Positions 33,468-42,471 are shown, counted from the first letter of the stretch. The stretch is 64,000 nt of DNA from Oceanihabitans iliipiscarium (GCF_042686125.1 NZ_JBHUOV010000001.1:1364001-1428000), one strand, 5' to 3'. The notes: generated by a model from the letters alone, not told the origin. Numbers and translations are program-made.

Positions 33468-36455
33468 ATGTTCGAATGGTTTCAAATTGTAGTATTGTTC
33501 TTTTTTAGCATCAGTATTCTACTATTAATTTCTCATAAAATATTCCGATTAATTTTTGCTGTTCTTTTTAGTGTATTTATTAGTTTGCAATGTTTTTCAA
33601 TCTATTTTGGAGGAAGTTTAATTGACTTAAAGTTCTATAAGCACTTGAATTTTAACGATATATTACTGAGTATTCCTTTCCTCTGGAAACAGAGTATTAC
33701 TTTGCTTATTTTAATACTATTATTCACATTACTCTTTGTTTTTCTTCACAAGAGACTTATTGATAAATCAAAAAAAATAGTTTTAATTCCTTTAGCAATT
33801 ATTTCACTGGTCTTGATGTCTTTTTCTGATGGTGTTTTTAATAATCTTTTTCAAATCATAAAACTTAATAATGTTAGTGATCAAAGTTTGAATTCATCTT
33901 TAGAAGCCTTAAATATTAATCCAAAAGATTATGTGTATTCAGATGCCATCAAAGCTGAAAAAGGTAAGAACATTATCATTATTTCATTGGAGTCTTTTGA
34001 GAAAGGGTTTTTAGGCCAAAAATTTAAAAACACCACACCACATTTGCAACGCTTAAAAAACGATTATAGTTTTTTTAGTATGAATCAAGGCGATGGAAGT
34101 TATTGGACTTCTGCTTCAATGTACACCTATATTACAGGTGTTCCCATGTTCTTTAAAGGTTTAGGGAATGAGATCTTTCAAAATGCAGTTGAAGCTAAAT
34201 TAACAGGAATTAGCCATGTATTAGATAAGGCAGGCTATGAACAATTATACCTGTTAGGAAACCCTAAGTTTTCAGGAATGAGCGATTTGCTGAATACCTA
34301 TAAAATTAACAATTTCCCTCAATCGTATTACAATAAAAAGTACGGCGAAGCATCTTTTGGTTTACACGACTATGATTTGTTTAATGAAGCCAAAGAACAA
34401 GTTTTAACACTAAAAGATAATCCTAAACCATTTGCTCTTTATCTGTCAACAATTTCAACGCATTTTCCCAATGGATTCTACGATAAGCGTATGGAAAAAC
34501 ACATTGAAAAAAAGGAATCTGATTTTGAATTTATGGTCGCTTCTGTAGATTATATGTTAAATGATTTTATTCAGTTTTTAGAAACACAAGGGGTTTTAGA
34601 GAATACTATATTTTATATTTTTCCAGACCATTTATTAATGGGAGGAAATTCTGAAGTGGTTGACAAAATGGACGAACGAAAACTATTCGTTTTGACTAAT
34701 GCAGAACGAAAAAAAATAACGAGTAGCAATACAGAACCTATTGAGCAAATTGATTTGCCAAAATTCATTCTAGATGGTGCAGAAATAAAGCATAATGCTA
34801 AGTTTTTAGTTGATTTTATTGTTGGTGATAAACAAAAATATATTGAAAATAATGAAGAAAAGTTACTCGCTTTAAATGAAGCGTCTATTCGAGTTGATGG
34901 ATTTGATGAAGACTTTAAAATTACTTTAAAAAGCTTTTCCGATACACTTCAAACGAATAGCATAAAGCTTAAAAGTCATCATAAGTCTTTAACTTTTGAA
35001 ACCGACAAGTTTGCGATACAAGACTATAGGTATCACACCTTTATTTTTGATGATCACATGAGAGTTTCTCATAAAAAAAGTAATGGAAAAAACTTTATTT
35101 ATAGAGCTTTTGAGGATAAAGTAAATGTGTTATTAGATATTGATAGTACAAAAATTAATGTGTTTATTCGAAAAGGTAATGGTATAAGTAAAGCAAAACA
35201 ATATGCTAGAAATGAAATAGAAATTCTTAAATCAGATTTTGAAGATTTAAAACTTATAGAAGCCTATGGTTTTGAAAGTAAAAAGATGATTGACAATAAT
35301 TTTTTTAAAATTAATAATGCTGGAGGTACTTTATTTTTAAGTAGCTCACTTCAACCAGAATTAACCTCACTTAAGTTAGACGATGAGGTCTTAAATCATA
35401 AAAGAGGATTGAATCTTATAGTCTTAGACAATCCTTATGAGATAGAAAATTATGACACTCATAATGGCGATAAAGTTATTGAGCGATTTATTAATCGAAT
35501 TAAAAAACTAAAAGCAAATACAAGTGATTTTGTAATTGTTTCAGATAATCCTGTAGGTTTTGATTCTGAGCATCACCAAAATGAATTAAAAGCATTAGGC
35601 CTTCCTAAATTAGCGCATATAAGATACCAACAACCTTATATTTGTTATTCAGAAAGTGGTGTGAATATTGAAAATGTTAGCACTAGAACATTGTCAATTC
35701 AGGTCAATATTAATAATAATCAAAGCGATGAATTTAAAAATAAATTAAGTCGTTTAAAGAATGATAAAAATCGTTTTATCGCTCATGCTGCAGGAGAAAT
35801 TGATGGTTTAACTTATACCAATTCGTTAGAAGCATTAGATTTAAATTACGCTAAAGGGTTTAGATTGTTTGAATTAGACATTATTAAAACATCAGATGAT
35901 AAGTTTGTAGCTGCACACGATTGGAGAAAATGGAATAGAGATAATGGCTTTAAAAAGACAACACCTGTCACTCATGAAACTTTTATGGCTACAAAAATTA
36001 AAGATCGTTTTACGCCTTTATCTATGCAAGAAATTAATGATTGGTTTGCACATCATCAAGATGCGATTTTAATAACGGATAAAGTGAATTCTCCTAAAGC
36101 ATTTGCAGAGTTATTTGTTGATAAAAACCGATTGATAATGGAACTCTTTTCTGTTAAAGCCGTAAAAGAAGCTCGTGAAAATGGAGTCAAGTTTTTGGCA
36201 GCGCCAAAAGTTTTTAGAGGGATGAATAGTCATCAAAAATTAAAATTTATTTCTGAAAATAAGATCGATTATATGTCAGTTTCAAGGAAATCGATTAACA
36301 ATAACAACAAAGCCTTCTATAAAAAATTAAAAAGTCTAGGTGTAAAATTATATGCTTACCACGTTAATTTTGAAAATTGGAAAGATGAAAAATACGTGTT
36401 TCTAAATGAAATGGATTTTATTTATGGCTTTTATGCAGATCGTTGGTTCGAATAA
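33468..36455 (+). CDS. LTA-synthase-like sulfatase fused to ILEI-like and GDPD-like domains
   Basis: 995 residues. Three or four membrane helices (about 6-24, 25-46, 75-95, 103-120) precede an alkaline-phosphatase-superfamily domain (about 165-450) of the lipoteichoic-acid-synthase/phosphoglycerol-transferase type. Its metal and catalytic residues are Glu175 (ISLESFEKG), nucleophile Thr214 (SYWTSAS), His332 (STHFPNG), Asp387 and His388 (FPDHLLMG). Residues about 610-738 resemble an ILEI/FAM3 domain (HKRGLNLIVLDNPYEI..NYDTH and a later VIVSDNPVG strand). Residues about 768-995 resemble glycerophosphodiester phosphodiesterases: AHAAGEIDG with His, NSLEALDLN, FELDI with Glu/Asp, AAHDW with His. 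I infer a membrane enzyme that makes or edits phosphoglycerol-type decorations on an envelope glycan; no substrate is known. Confidence 0.8.
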   Translation: MFEWFQIVVLFFFSISILLLISHKIFRLIFAVLFSVFISLQCFSIYFGGSLIDLKFYKHLNFNDILLSIPFLWKQSITLLILILLFTLLFVFLHKRLIDKSKKIVLIPLAIISLVLMSFSDGVFNNLFQIIKLNNVSDQSLNSSLEALNINPKDYVYSDAIKAEKGKNIIIISLESFEKGFLGQKFKNTTPHLQRLKNDYSFFSMNQGDGSYWTSASMYTYITGVPMFFKGLGNEIFQNAVEAKLTGISHVLDKAGYEQLYLLGNPKFSGMSDLLNTYKINNFPQSYYNKKYGEASFGLHDYDLFNEAKEQVLTLKDNPKPFALYLSTISTHFPNGFYDKRMEKHIEKKESDFEFMVASVDYMLNDFIQFLETQGVLENTIFYIFPDHLLMGGNSEVVDKMDERKLFVLTNAERKKITSSNTEPIEQIDLPKFILDGAEIKHNAKFLVDFIVGDKQKYIENNEEKLLALNEASIRVDGFDEDFKITLKSFSDTLQTNSIKLKSHHKSLTFETDKFAIQDYRYHTFIFDDHMRVSHKKSNGKNFIYRAFEDKVNVLLDIDSTKINVFIRKGNGISKAKQYARNEIEILKSDFEDLKLIEAYGFESKKMIDNNFFKINNAGGTLFLSSSLQPELTSLKLDDEVLNHKRGLNLIVLDNPYEIENYDTHNGDKVIERFINRIKKLKANTSDFVIVSDNPVGFDSEHHQNELKALGLPKLAHIRYQQPYICYSESGVNIENVSTRTLSIQVNINNNQSDEFKNKLSRLKNDKNRFIAHAAGEIDGLTYTNSLEALDLNYAKGFRLFELDIIKTSDDKFVAAHDWRKWNRDNGFKKTTPVTHETFMATKIKDRFTPLSMQEINDWFAHHQDAILITDKVNSPKAFAELFVDKNRLIMELFSVKAVKEARENGVKFLAAPKVFRGMNSHQKLKFISENKIDYMSVSRKSINNNNKAFYKKLKSLGVKLYAYHVNFENWKDEKYVFLNEMDFIYGFYADRWFE

Positions 36456-36523
36456 TATTTATACCAAGCTTTTAAATTTTCAGTAATTTTCTTTTTATAC
36501 TATGCTAAACTAAATCTAACCAT

Positions 36524-36531
36524 TACTTTTG
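36524..36531 (+). promoter_or_regulatory. -7 promoter box immediately before the MATE gene
   Basis: TACTTTTG matches TAnnTTTG and ends 4 bases before the ATG at 36536, again implying an extremely short or absent leader. Confidence 0.4.
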
Positions 36532-36535
36532 CCAA

Positions 36536-37921
36536 ATGGTTTTAAGCAACTATACTAAAGAATTTAAATACAATTGGCAACTGGCAGCTCCTGTTATGCT
36601 TGGTATGCTTGGTCATACCTTCGTACAGTTTATAGATAATGTTATGGTTGGGCAATTGGGTACAGCAGAATTGGCTGCAGTATCTTTAGGGAATAGTTTT
36701 ATGTTTATTGCCATGTCTATTGGTATTGGGTTTTCTACAGCGATTACACCTTTAGTGGCTGAAGCTCACACAGCTAAAGATTTTACACAGGGAAAATCGG
36801 CATTTAAACACGGATTGTTTTTATGTACCGTTTTAGGTATTACTTTATTCTTGATGGTTTATTTCGCCAAGCCTCTTATGTATTTAATGAAACAACCTAT
36901 TGAGGTAGTTGAGCTCGCGATTCCTTATTTAGATTTGGTCGCGTTTTCGTTAATTCCCTTAGTTGTTTTTCAAGCCATAAAGCAATTTAGTGATGGTATG
37001 TCTATGACACGCTATCCTATGTATGCTACTCTTTTAGCAAATATTGTGAATGTGGTTTTAAACTATGTGCTCATTTTTGGAAAATTCGGTTTTCCTGAGT
37101 TAGGGATTGTTGGTGCAGCTTATGGGACTTTAGCGTCACGTTTTGTTATGGTGGTGTATTTATGGTGGTTATTAAAAGGAAAAGAAACGTCTAAGCATTA
37201 CGTGACTCATATCAAGTTTTTTGTATTAGATAAACTCATGATTAAAAAGCTATTTAGTTTAGGCACACCAAGTGCGATGCAAATGTTTTTTGAAGTGGCT
37301 ATTTTTACTGCAGCTATTTGGTTAAGCGGATTGTTAGGAAAAAATTCTCAGGCTGCAAATCAAATTGCTTTAAATTTGAGTTCTATGACCTTTATGGTTG
37401 CCATGGGTTTAAGTGTGGCCTCTATGATTCGAGTTGGTAATCAGAAAGGATTACAAAACTACAAAGCCTTACGTCGAATAGCTTTTTCTATATTTTTGTT
37501 AGGGACCATTTTAGCCGTTGGTTTTGCATTGCTATTTTTTGCGTTTCATAACCAGTTACCAAAATTGTATGTTGATTTAGATGATACTAAGAATTTAATT
37601 GATAATACCGAAGTTATTACTATTGCTTCAAAGTTAATGATTGCTGCAGCGATTTTTCAAATTAGTGATAGCCTTCAAGTGGTTGTGCTTGGGGCTTTAC
37701 GTGGTTTGCAAGATGTGAAAATACCGACTATAATTACATTTATATCGTATTGGCTAGTCGGATTTCCAATAAGTTGGTTTTTAGGAAAAGAAGCAGCTTA
37801 TGCGAGCTTTGGAATCTGGTTAGGTTTACTCGCAGGATTAACAACTGCTGCAATTTTATTGTATATTCGTTTTAATTATTTGACAAAAAAATTAATTGAT
37901 TCAAAACATGGAACTTCCTAA
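36536..37921 (+). CDS. MATE family multidrug/solute exporter
   Basis: 461-residue inner-membrane transporter with twelve hydrophobic segments in two related halves. MATE hallmarks are APVMLGMLGHTFVQFIDNVMVGQLGTAELAA at the N-terminus (readable as PVMLG and DNVMVGQLG) and the mirrored segment after residue 240 (GTPSAMQMFFEVAIF, AANQIALNLSSMTFM). It exports cationic compounds with Na+ or H+ exchange; the substrate is unknown. Its last 14 bases overlap the start of the next small gene, so the two are translationally coupled. Confidence 0.92.
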   Translation: MVLSNYTKEFKYNWQLAAPVMLGMLGHTFVQFIDNVMVGQLGTAELAAVSLGNSFMFIAMSIGIGFSTAITPLVAEAHTAKDFTQGKSAFKHGLFLCTVLGITLFLMVYFAKPLMYLMKQPIEVVELAIPYLDLVAFSLIPLVVFQAIKQFSDGMSMTRYPMYATLLANIVNVVLNYVLIFGKFGFPELGIVGAAYGTLASRFVMVVYLWWLLKGKETSKHYVTHIKFFVLDKLMIKKLFSLGTPSAMQMFFEVAIFTAAIWLSGLLGKNSQAANQIALNLSSMTFMVAMGLSVASMIRVGNQKGLQNYKALRRIAFSIFLLGTILAVGFALLFFAFHNQLPKLYVDLDDTKNLIDNTEVITIASKLMIAAAIFQISDSLQVVVLGALRGLQDVKIPTIITFISYWLVGFPISWFLGKEAAYASFGIWLGLLAGLTTAAILLYIRFNYLTKKLIDSKHGTS

Positions 37922-38135
37922 ATTTATACTTGGCGATAACACAGATTATCCTGATGCAATTTTTGTTATTCACACTGATTTTCCAAGATTTATAATTAAT
38001 CTTGAAGATGATGAGGTGGAATGGTTAGAAGATTTTGATCAGCACGACCAAAAACAATTAGAGTTAGAAACTGAAGATTTAATCCAGCAAGCCACTCAAT
38101 TTTATGATAGAGAAGTTTCGAGATATGAGGATTAG
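37908..38135 (+). CDS. Small acidic conserved-looking protein
   Basis: 75 residues, starting MELPKFILGDNTDYPDAIFV; I preferred this ATG, which overlaps the MATE stop by 14 bases, over one four codons upstream. The middle and tail are strongly acidic (NLEDDEVEWLEDFD, LETEDLIQQ). No cofactor, metal or membrane motif is visible and I do not recognise the family. Overlap with the transporter gene suggests co-translation. It is similar in size and acidity, but not clearly in sequence, to the DUF2795 protein at 57321. Confidence 0.7.
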   Translation: MELPKFILGDNTDYPDAIFVIHTDFPRFIINLEDDEVEWLEDFDQHDQKQLELETEDLIQQATQFYDREVSRYED

Positions 38136-38136
38136 T

Positions 38137-38247
38137 GCGTTAAGGATAGCAGCGATATCCTTTTTAGAAACTGAGCCTGTCGAAGTTTTTAAAAAGATTT
38201 AGCGAATAGCCTGACGCTACGTCGCTTTAGCAACGTAGAGGAACGCC
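38137..38247 (-). repeat. Palindromic intergenic repeat, copy 3 (reverse orientation)
   Basis: On the plus strand it starts GCGTTAAGGATAGC and ends GAGGAACGCC. Read on the minus strand it gives GGCGTTCC, a CTACGT..ACGTAG hairpin, GTCAGGCTATTCGCT, an inner CTTTTT..AAAAAG pair and GCTATCCTTAACGC. This is the same block order as copies 1 and 2. The interior holds CTGAGCCTGTCGAAG (38171-38185), a string I believe is itself dispersed in many Bacteroidota genomes. Confidence 0.65.
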
Positions 38248-38259
38248 AAAAAAAAAGGT

Positions 38260-38823
38260 ATGATAGACACGCTTATAAACCACGACGAAGAACTTTTTTT
38301 GTTTTTGAACAATTTAGGGTCGCCAACTTGGGATAATTTATGGTTGCTTATTACCAATAAATTTACATTTATCCCTTTGTATGCTTTACTATTGTTTTTA
38401 ATCTATAAAAAAATGGGATTAAAAACCATGCTGTTTTCGGTATTGGTCATAGCTCTTATGATTACTTTTACAGATCAAATAACTAACCTTTTTAAACATG
38501 GTTTTAAACGTTTGAGACCTTGCAGACAAGAAGGCGTTATGGAGTACATGCGTTTTATTGCAGAGCGTTGTGGTCCTTATGGATTCTTTTCTGGACATTC
38601 TTCAAATTCGATGGCAGCTGCTGTATTTTCTGGATTGCTTTTAAGACCTTATTTTAAAAAGCTCATTTTTATTTTACTTTTTTGGAGTGCTATTGTGGCT
38701 TATAGTCGGATTTATGTTGGTGTACATTATCCGTTAGATATTTTTTGCGGTATGGTATTTGGCGCATTTTCGGGGTTTATATTCTACAAGCTAATACAGT
38801 ATTTGCAAGCCAAATATCTATAA
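38260..38823 (+). CDS. PAP2 family membrane phosphatase
   Basis: 187-residue integral membrane phosphatase with five or six hydrophobic helices. The three PAP2 motifs are complete: KHGFKRLRPC (K..RP), FSGHSSNSMA (SGH) and SRIYVGVHYPLDIFCG (SR..H..D). The active site should face the periplasm. Candidate substrates are undecaprenyl diphosphate, phosphatidylglycerophosphate or lipid A phosphates. Its location beside a phosphoglycerol-transferase-like gene and a lipid kinase suggests lipid-phosphate turnover, by inference. A palindromic repeat ends 12 bases before the ATG. Confidence 0.92.
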   Translation: MIDTLINHDEELFLFLNNLGSPTWDNLWLLITNKFTFIPLYALLLFLIYKKMGLKTMLFSVLVIALMITFTDQITNLFKHGFKRLRPCRQEGVMEYMRFIAERCGPYGFFSGHSSNSMAAAVFSGLLLRPYFKKLIFILLFWSAIVAYSRIYVGVHYPLDIFCGMVFGAFSGFIFYKLIQYLQAKYL

Positions 38824-38876
38824 TTAGAAGTTATAGTTTAGTGGAATGCTTTTTGAAATGCTTGTCTTTAAAGAGG

Positions 38877-39758
38877 CTAAGCAATAACCAATAAGGCTTT
38901 CTCAATGATTGAGATGTGAATTGTGTTACTGTTTATTTTATAGAATTCGCCATCAATTTGAGTTTCAAAAAAATCTTGATATTGAATAGATAGTGTTAAC
39001 CGTTTAGTCATATATGTTTTTACTTGAGACAGTACATGGTGTTTTTTAAAAAGGATAAGCACGCCAAAAAATAGCGTTTTTAGAAGATTCATTTTTGGAA
39101 CGACCAAGACATCTAATAAGCCATCCTGTAAAGACGCTTTAGGCGTTAAGCTTACTTTATAACCCAATTCATTTGAGTTAGAGGTGAATATTAAAAATGG
39201 GTTGGTGACTATCTGTTGATCGTTAATAGTGATCACTACTTTATTTTTTCCTTTAAAGGATTGCAGTGCTTTTAGGCATGCTTTTATATAACTCGATAGT
39301 TTTCTTTGTGCAGAAGCTTCGTAATGTTTAACCACTTGTGCATCAAAACCAATTCCTGTATTACTGAAAAATATTTTGTTGTTAATTTGACCAGCATCGA
39401 TAGATTTAACATCTTGATTTTTTATAAGTTCTAAGGCTTTATTGATGTCTTTTGGAATATTTAAATTTGAAGCTAATCCGTTGCCAGAACCTGTTGGAAT
39501 AACACCTAAAATAATAGAGGAATTAATTAAACATGAAGCCACTTCGTTAATCGTACCATCACCACCACAAGCAACAATAATAGAAGCCTTTTCTGCAATA
39601 GAGTTTTGAGTAAGTTCTATGGCATGTTTCTTATATTCTGAATGCTTTATTGTGACATGATATGAATCTGCTTCAAGGTGCTTGAGTAAAAAGCCTTTTG
39701 TAATCTTGTTCTTTCCTTCGCCAGCAATGGGATTTATAATAAAGTGAATGTTTATCAA
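38877..39758 (-). CDS. Diacylglycerol/lipid kinase family protein (YegS-like)
   Basis: 293 residues of the DAGK-catalytic superfamily. The N-terminal NPIAGEGKNKI, the nucleotide loop VACGGDGTINEVA near residue 60 and GVIPTGSGNGLASNL near 87 are diagnostic; the C-terminal beta domain contains QIDGEFYKI. It phosphorylates diacylglycerol, ceramide-like or other lipids using ATP at the inner membrane face. Bacteroidota make sphingolipids, so a sphingoid-base substrate is possible but not demonstrable here. It is convergent with the PAP2 gene, 53 bases apart, with no clear terminator. Confidence 0.9.
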   Translation of the reverse strand: MINIHFIINPIAGEGKNKITKGFLLKHLEADSYHVTIKHSEYKKHAIELTQNSIAEKASIIVACGGDGTINEVASCLINSSIILGVIPTGSGNGLASNLNIPKDINKALELIKNQDVKSIDAGQINNKIFFSNTGIGFDAQVVKHYEASAQRKLSSYIKACLKALQSFKGKNKVVITINDQQIVTNPFLIFTSNSNELGYKVSLTPKASLQDGLLDVLVVPKMNLLKTLFFGVLILFKKHHVLSQVKTYMTKRLTLSIQYQDFFETQIDGEFYKINSNTIHISIIEKALLVIA

Positions 39759-39889
39759 CTTGTAAATTGTTTAAAACAAATAAGAACCATTTAATGTTTG
39801 GCAATTAGTCATTATACAAATATATTCTTTTTTAATCCTTAGGAAATTTTTGCAAAAAAAAATGTTACTTTGTAGTATAATTATTTTGC

Positions 39890-40831
39890 ATGAAAATATT
39901 AATAACTGGAGCTGCAGGTTTTATTGGCTCACACACAGCAGAACGTTTTGTAACCTTAGGACATGAGGTCATAGGTATAGATAATTTTTCGCCTTATTAC
40001 AGTTTAGAGTTGAAACAATTAAACACTAAAGCTTTAACTAATAAAGGTGTTTCTGTAATAAATGCAGATTTGCGTGATGCTGATTTTTCTGAAACTTTGC
40101 CTAATGATATCGATTATATTTTTCATTTTGCTGCGCAACCAGGAATATCTAAAACCTCGACGTTTGAAGACTATTTCAGTAATAATATTATTGCCACAAA
40201 AAACTTGATTGATTATGCTTTAACTTTAAAAGATTTAAAGTTGTTTGTTAATATAGGAACCTCTTCGATTTATGGTTTAGAGGCTACTTTTCCTGAAAGT
40301 ATTGCTCCAAAACCTGCGTCTCATTATGGGGTTACCAAATTGGCTGCCGAACAGTTAGTCTTACAAAAGAGTAGAGAACAACATTTTAAAGCCTGCTCTT
40401 TGCGTTTGTATTCTGTAATTGGTCCAAGAGAACGTCCAGAAAAAATGTACACTAAATTAATTGCTTGTGCTTTTAATGACGACGCTTTTCCTTTATATGA
40501 TGGCAGTGCAACACATTTAAGAAGCTTTACTTATGTAGGTGATATTGTTGATGGTGTTGTAAGTGTCGTTGATAATGAAGTCAAAGTTGATGGCGAAATT
40601 ATTAATCTTGGAACAGAAGTAGAACATACAACGCAAGAAGGTATTGAGGCTGTTGAAGCTGTTATAGGAAAGTCTATAAAAATCAATCATGTTGAAGCTA
40701 GAGCAGGAGACCAATTGCGTACGAAAGCGAATATTGATAAAGCAAGAGCGTTACTAAATTACAATCCGCAAACTACATTGATGGATGGTGTAAAATCTCA
40801 AGTCGATTGGTATAAAGCCAATTTTTTGTAA
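39890..40831 (+). CDS. NAD-dependent sugar-nucleotide epimerase/dehydratase
   Basis: 313-residue extended short-chain dehydrogenase. The Rossmann motif is ITGAAGFIGSHTAERF at residue 4. The active-site Ser/Thr lies in IGTSSIYGLE and the catalytic Tyr-xxx-Lys in SHYGVTKLAAEQL. It resembles UDP-glucose 4-epimerase or UDP-glucuronate 4-epimerase types; the substrate cannot be fixed. A TTATTTTG string touches the start codon but misses the -7 consensus by one base. The gene ends one base before the convergent meaB stop. Confidence 0.88.
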   Translation: MKILITGAAGFIGSHTAERFVTLGHEVIGIDNFSPYYSLELKQLNTKALTNKGVSVINADLRDADFSETLPNDIDYIFHFAAQPGISKTSTFEDYFSNNIIATKNLIDYALTLKDLKLFVNIGTSSIYGLEATFPESIAPKPASHYGVTKLAAEQLVLQKSREQHFKACSLRLYSVIGPRERPEKMYTKLIACAFNDDAFPLYDGSATHLRSFTYVGDIVDGVVSVVDNEVKVDGEIINLGTEVEHTTQEGIEAVEAVIGKSIKINHVEARAGDQLRTKANIDKARALLNYNPQTTLMDGVKSQVDWYKANFL

Positions 40832-40832
40832 A

Positions 40833-41915
40833 CTACTTATTTAAGCTCAATAAATAATCTGCAGCAGCAAAAGGCGTCGTTTTATCGGCTTCAATAAGCT
40901 GTATCTGTTTTTGTAATTCTTCTTTTATTTTTGAATCATTAAAGAACGCACCTTTAAGTTGTTCTTCAATAGTTTGAATAAGCCAGAAAGCGTTTTGATC
41001 TTTACGCTTCTGATTGAGATAACCGCTTTCTGAAGTTAATACTATATACTCTTCTATAATTTTCCAAATGTCATCAATACCATCGTTATGTAAAGCACTA
41101 CAGAGTATTACTTTTGGGTTCCATGACGATTCTTTTTTAGGATAGAGGTGAAGCGCTCTATTAAATTCAACTTTGGCGAGCTTGGCCTTTTTAAGATTGT
41201 CTCCATCAGCTTTATTAATAGCGATAGCATCAGCCATTTCAATAATACCTCGCTTTATACCTTGCAATTCATCTCCAGCACCAGCAAGTTTTAATAGCAG
41301 AAAGAAATCAACCATGCTATGAACAGCAGTTTCACTTTGACCAACACCAACCGTTTCAATAATAATAGTATCAAAACCTGCGGCTTCACAAAGTATAATA
41401 GTTTCACGCGTTTTTCTAGCTACACCACCAAGTGATTCGCCTGAAGGTGAAGGACGAATAAAAGCATTTTTATCTTTTACTAAATCTTCCATTCTGGTTT
41501 TATCGCCAAGAATACTTCCTTTAGTTAAAGAACTACTTGGGTCGATGGCTAAGACTGCCACTTTTTTATTTTGCGCAGTGAGGTGTTTTCCAAAGGCTTC
41601 AATAAAAGTACTTTTTCCTACGCCAGGAACTCCAGTAATTCCAATACGAATAGATTGGTTGGCATGAGGCAAACAGGCTTTTATAATAGTATTTGCCTTT
41701 TCTAAATGTGATGTGTTTTTACTTTCAATAAGTGTAATCGCTCGACTTAAAGCTGTTATATTTCCTTTTAAAATCTCTGCGACTAAATCGTTGGCAGTAG
41801 GTTGAGATTTTCGTTTTTGCTTAATAGCTTTTATAGACGAGGTATTGGTGGTTTCTTGTTGAGAAACGCCATCTTGCTCTTTTAAAGCGGATTTATGTTT
41901 AGATGCTTTTGCCAA
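40833..41915 (-). CDS. meaB: Methylmalonyl-CoA mutase-associated GTPase MeaB
   Basis: 360-residue G3E-family GTPase that protects and reloads adenosylcobalamin-dependent methylmalonyl-CoA mutase. The P-loop is GITGVPGVGKSTFIEAFG, with the family strings LAIDPSSSLTKGSILGDKTRM and ETVGVGQSETAVHSMVDF, and the specificity motif NKADGDN. The first 45 residues are basic, low complexity and probably disordered. The mutase genes are not in the window, but a corrinoid adenosyltransferase is at 57709. The gene starts one base from the DUF2911 stop, so the two are cotranscribed. Confidence 0.93.
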   Translation of the reverse strand: MAKASKHKSALKEQDGVSQQETTNTSSIKAIKQKRKSQPTANDLVAEILKGNITALSRAITLIESKNTSHLEKANTIIKACLPHANQSIRIGITGVPGVGKSTFIEAFGKHLTAQNKKVAVLAIDPSSSLTKGSILGDKTRMEDLVKDKNAFIRPSPSGESLGGVARKTRETIILCEAAGFDTIIIETVGVGQSETAVHSMVDFFLLLKLAGAGDELQGIKRGIIEMADAIAINKADGDNLKKAKLAKVEFNRALHLYPKKESSWNPKVILCSALHNDGIDDIWKIIEEYIVLTSESGYLNQKRKDQNAFWLIQTIEEQLKGAFFNDSKIKEELQKQIQLIEADKTTPFAAADYLLSLNK

Positions 41916-41916
41916 T

Positions 41917-42471
41917 TTATTTTAGAGGAACAGCAATTATAGTGTTGTCCCAAGCCATTGTTAAAGATAAGTTATCTGTAGAATTATCAAAACCAATAGT
42001 GAATTGTTCTACGGTAGAATCTAATTTTCGAACAGGAACAGATATGCTTACCACATCAAATTCAGGCTCTCTCATTGGTTTCATTTCCATATCAACACCC
42101 CAAGAATATTGTTTTGAATTAAACATGACATTCCAAGCTGTATCATTTGGAACCGTCCATAAGGTATATTTACCAGCAGGAAGTGAATCTTTGCCTACTT
42201 TTAAAGTTTTATTGGTCTCAAATGTAGTTGCTTCATTAGCTCCAGTTCGCCATACTTGATTATAAGGAACTAAGGCTCCAAAAACTTCACGCTCACGTTT
42301 AGATGGTCTATTATAAAACACTTCTAATTCTATATCATCGACTTTAAAGCTTACTGTTTTTTTCGGACTTAAACGTTTACTGAATAGTCCGTCATTTTTA
42401 TACGAATAGATAGATACAGCAACAAGTGTAATTGCTAATAAGCCTATTATCCATTTTAAAAATCGATTCAT
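41917..42471 (-). CDS. DUF2911 protein with N-terminal membrane anchor
   Basis: 184 residues. One N-terminal hydrophobic segment (FLKWIIGLLAITLVAVSIYSY) is probably an uncleaved anchor or signal. The DUF2911 domain follows, with VFYNRPSKREREVFGALVPY, WRTGANEATTFET and LPAGKYTLWTVP. The family is widespread in Bacteroidota and its function is unknown; the fold is predicted to be a beta-sandwich outside the cytoplasm. It is upstream of meaB by one base, which looks like fortuitous operon packing and not a shared pathway. Confidence 0.85.
   Translation of the reverse strand: MNRFLKWIIGLLAITLVAVSIYSYKNDGLFSKRLSPKKTVSFKVDDIELEVFYNRPSKREREVFGALVPYNQVWRTGANEATTFETNKTLKVGKDSLPAGKYTLWTVPNDTAWNVMFNSKQYSWGVDMEMKPMREPEFDVVSISVPVRKLDSTVEQFTIGFDNSTDNLSLTMAWDNTIIAVPLK

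Noticed and set aside
39881..39889. TTATTTTGC as a promoter box for the epimerase gene
   Set aside because: It misses the conserved A at position 2 of TAnnTTTG and touches the start codon, so it was not counted with the leaderless candidates.
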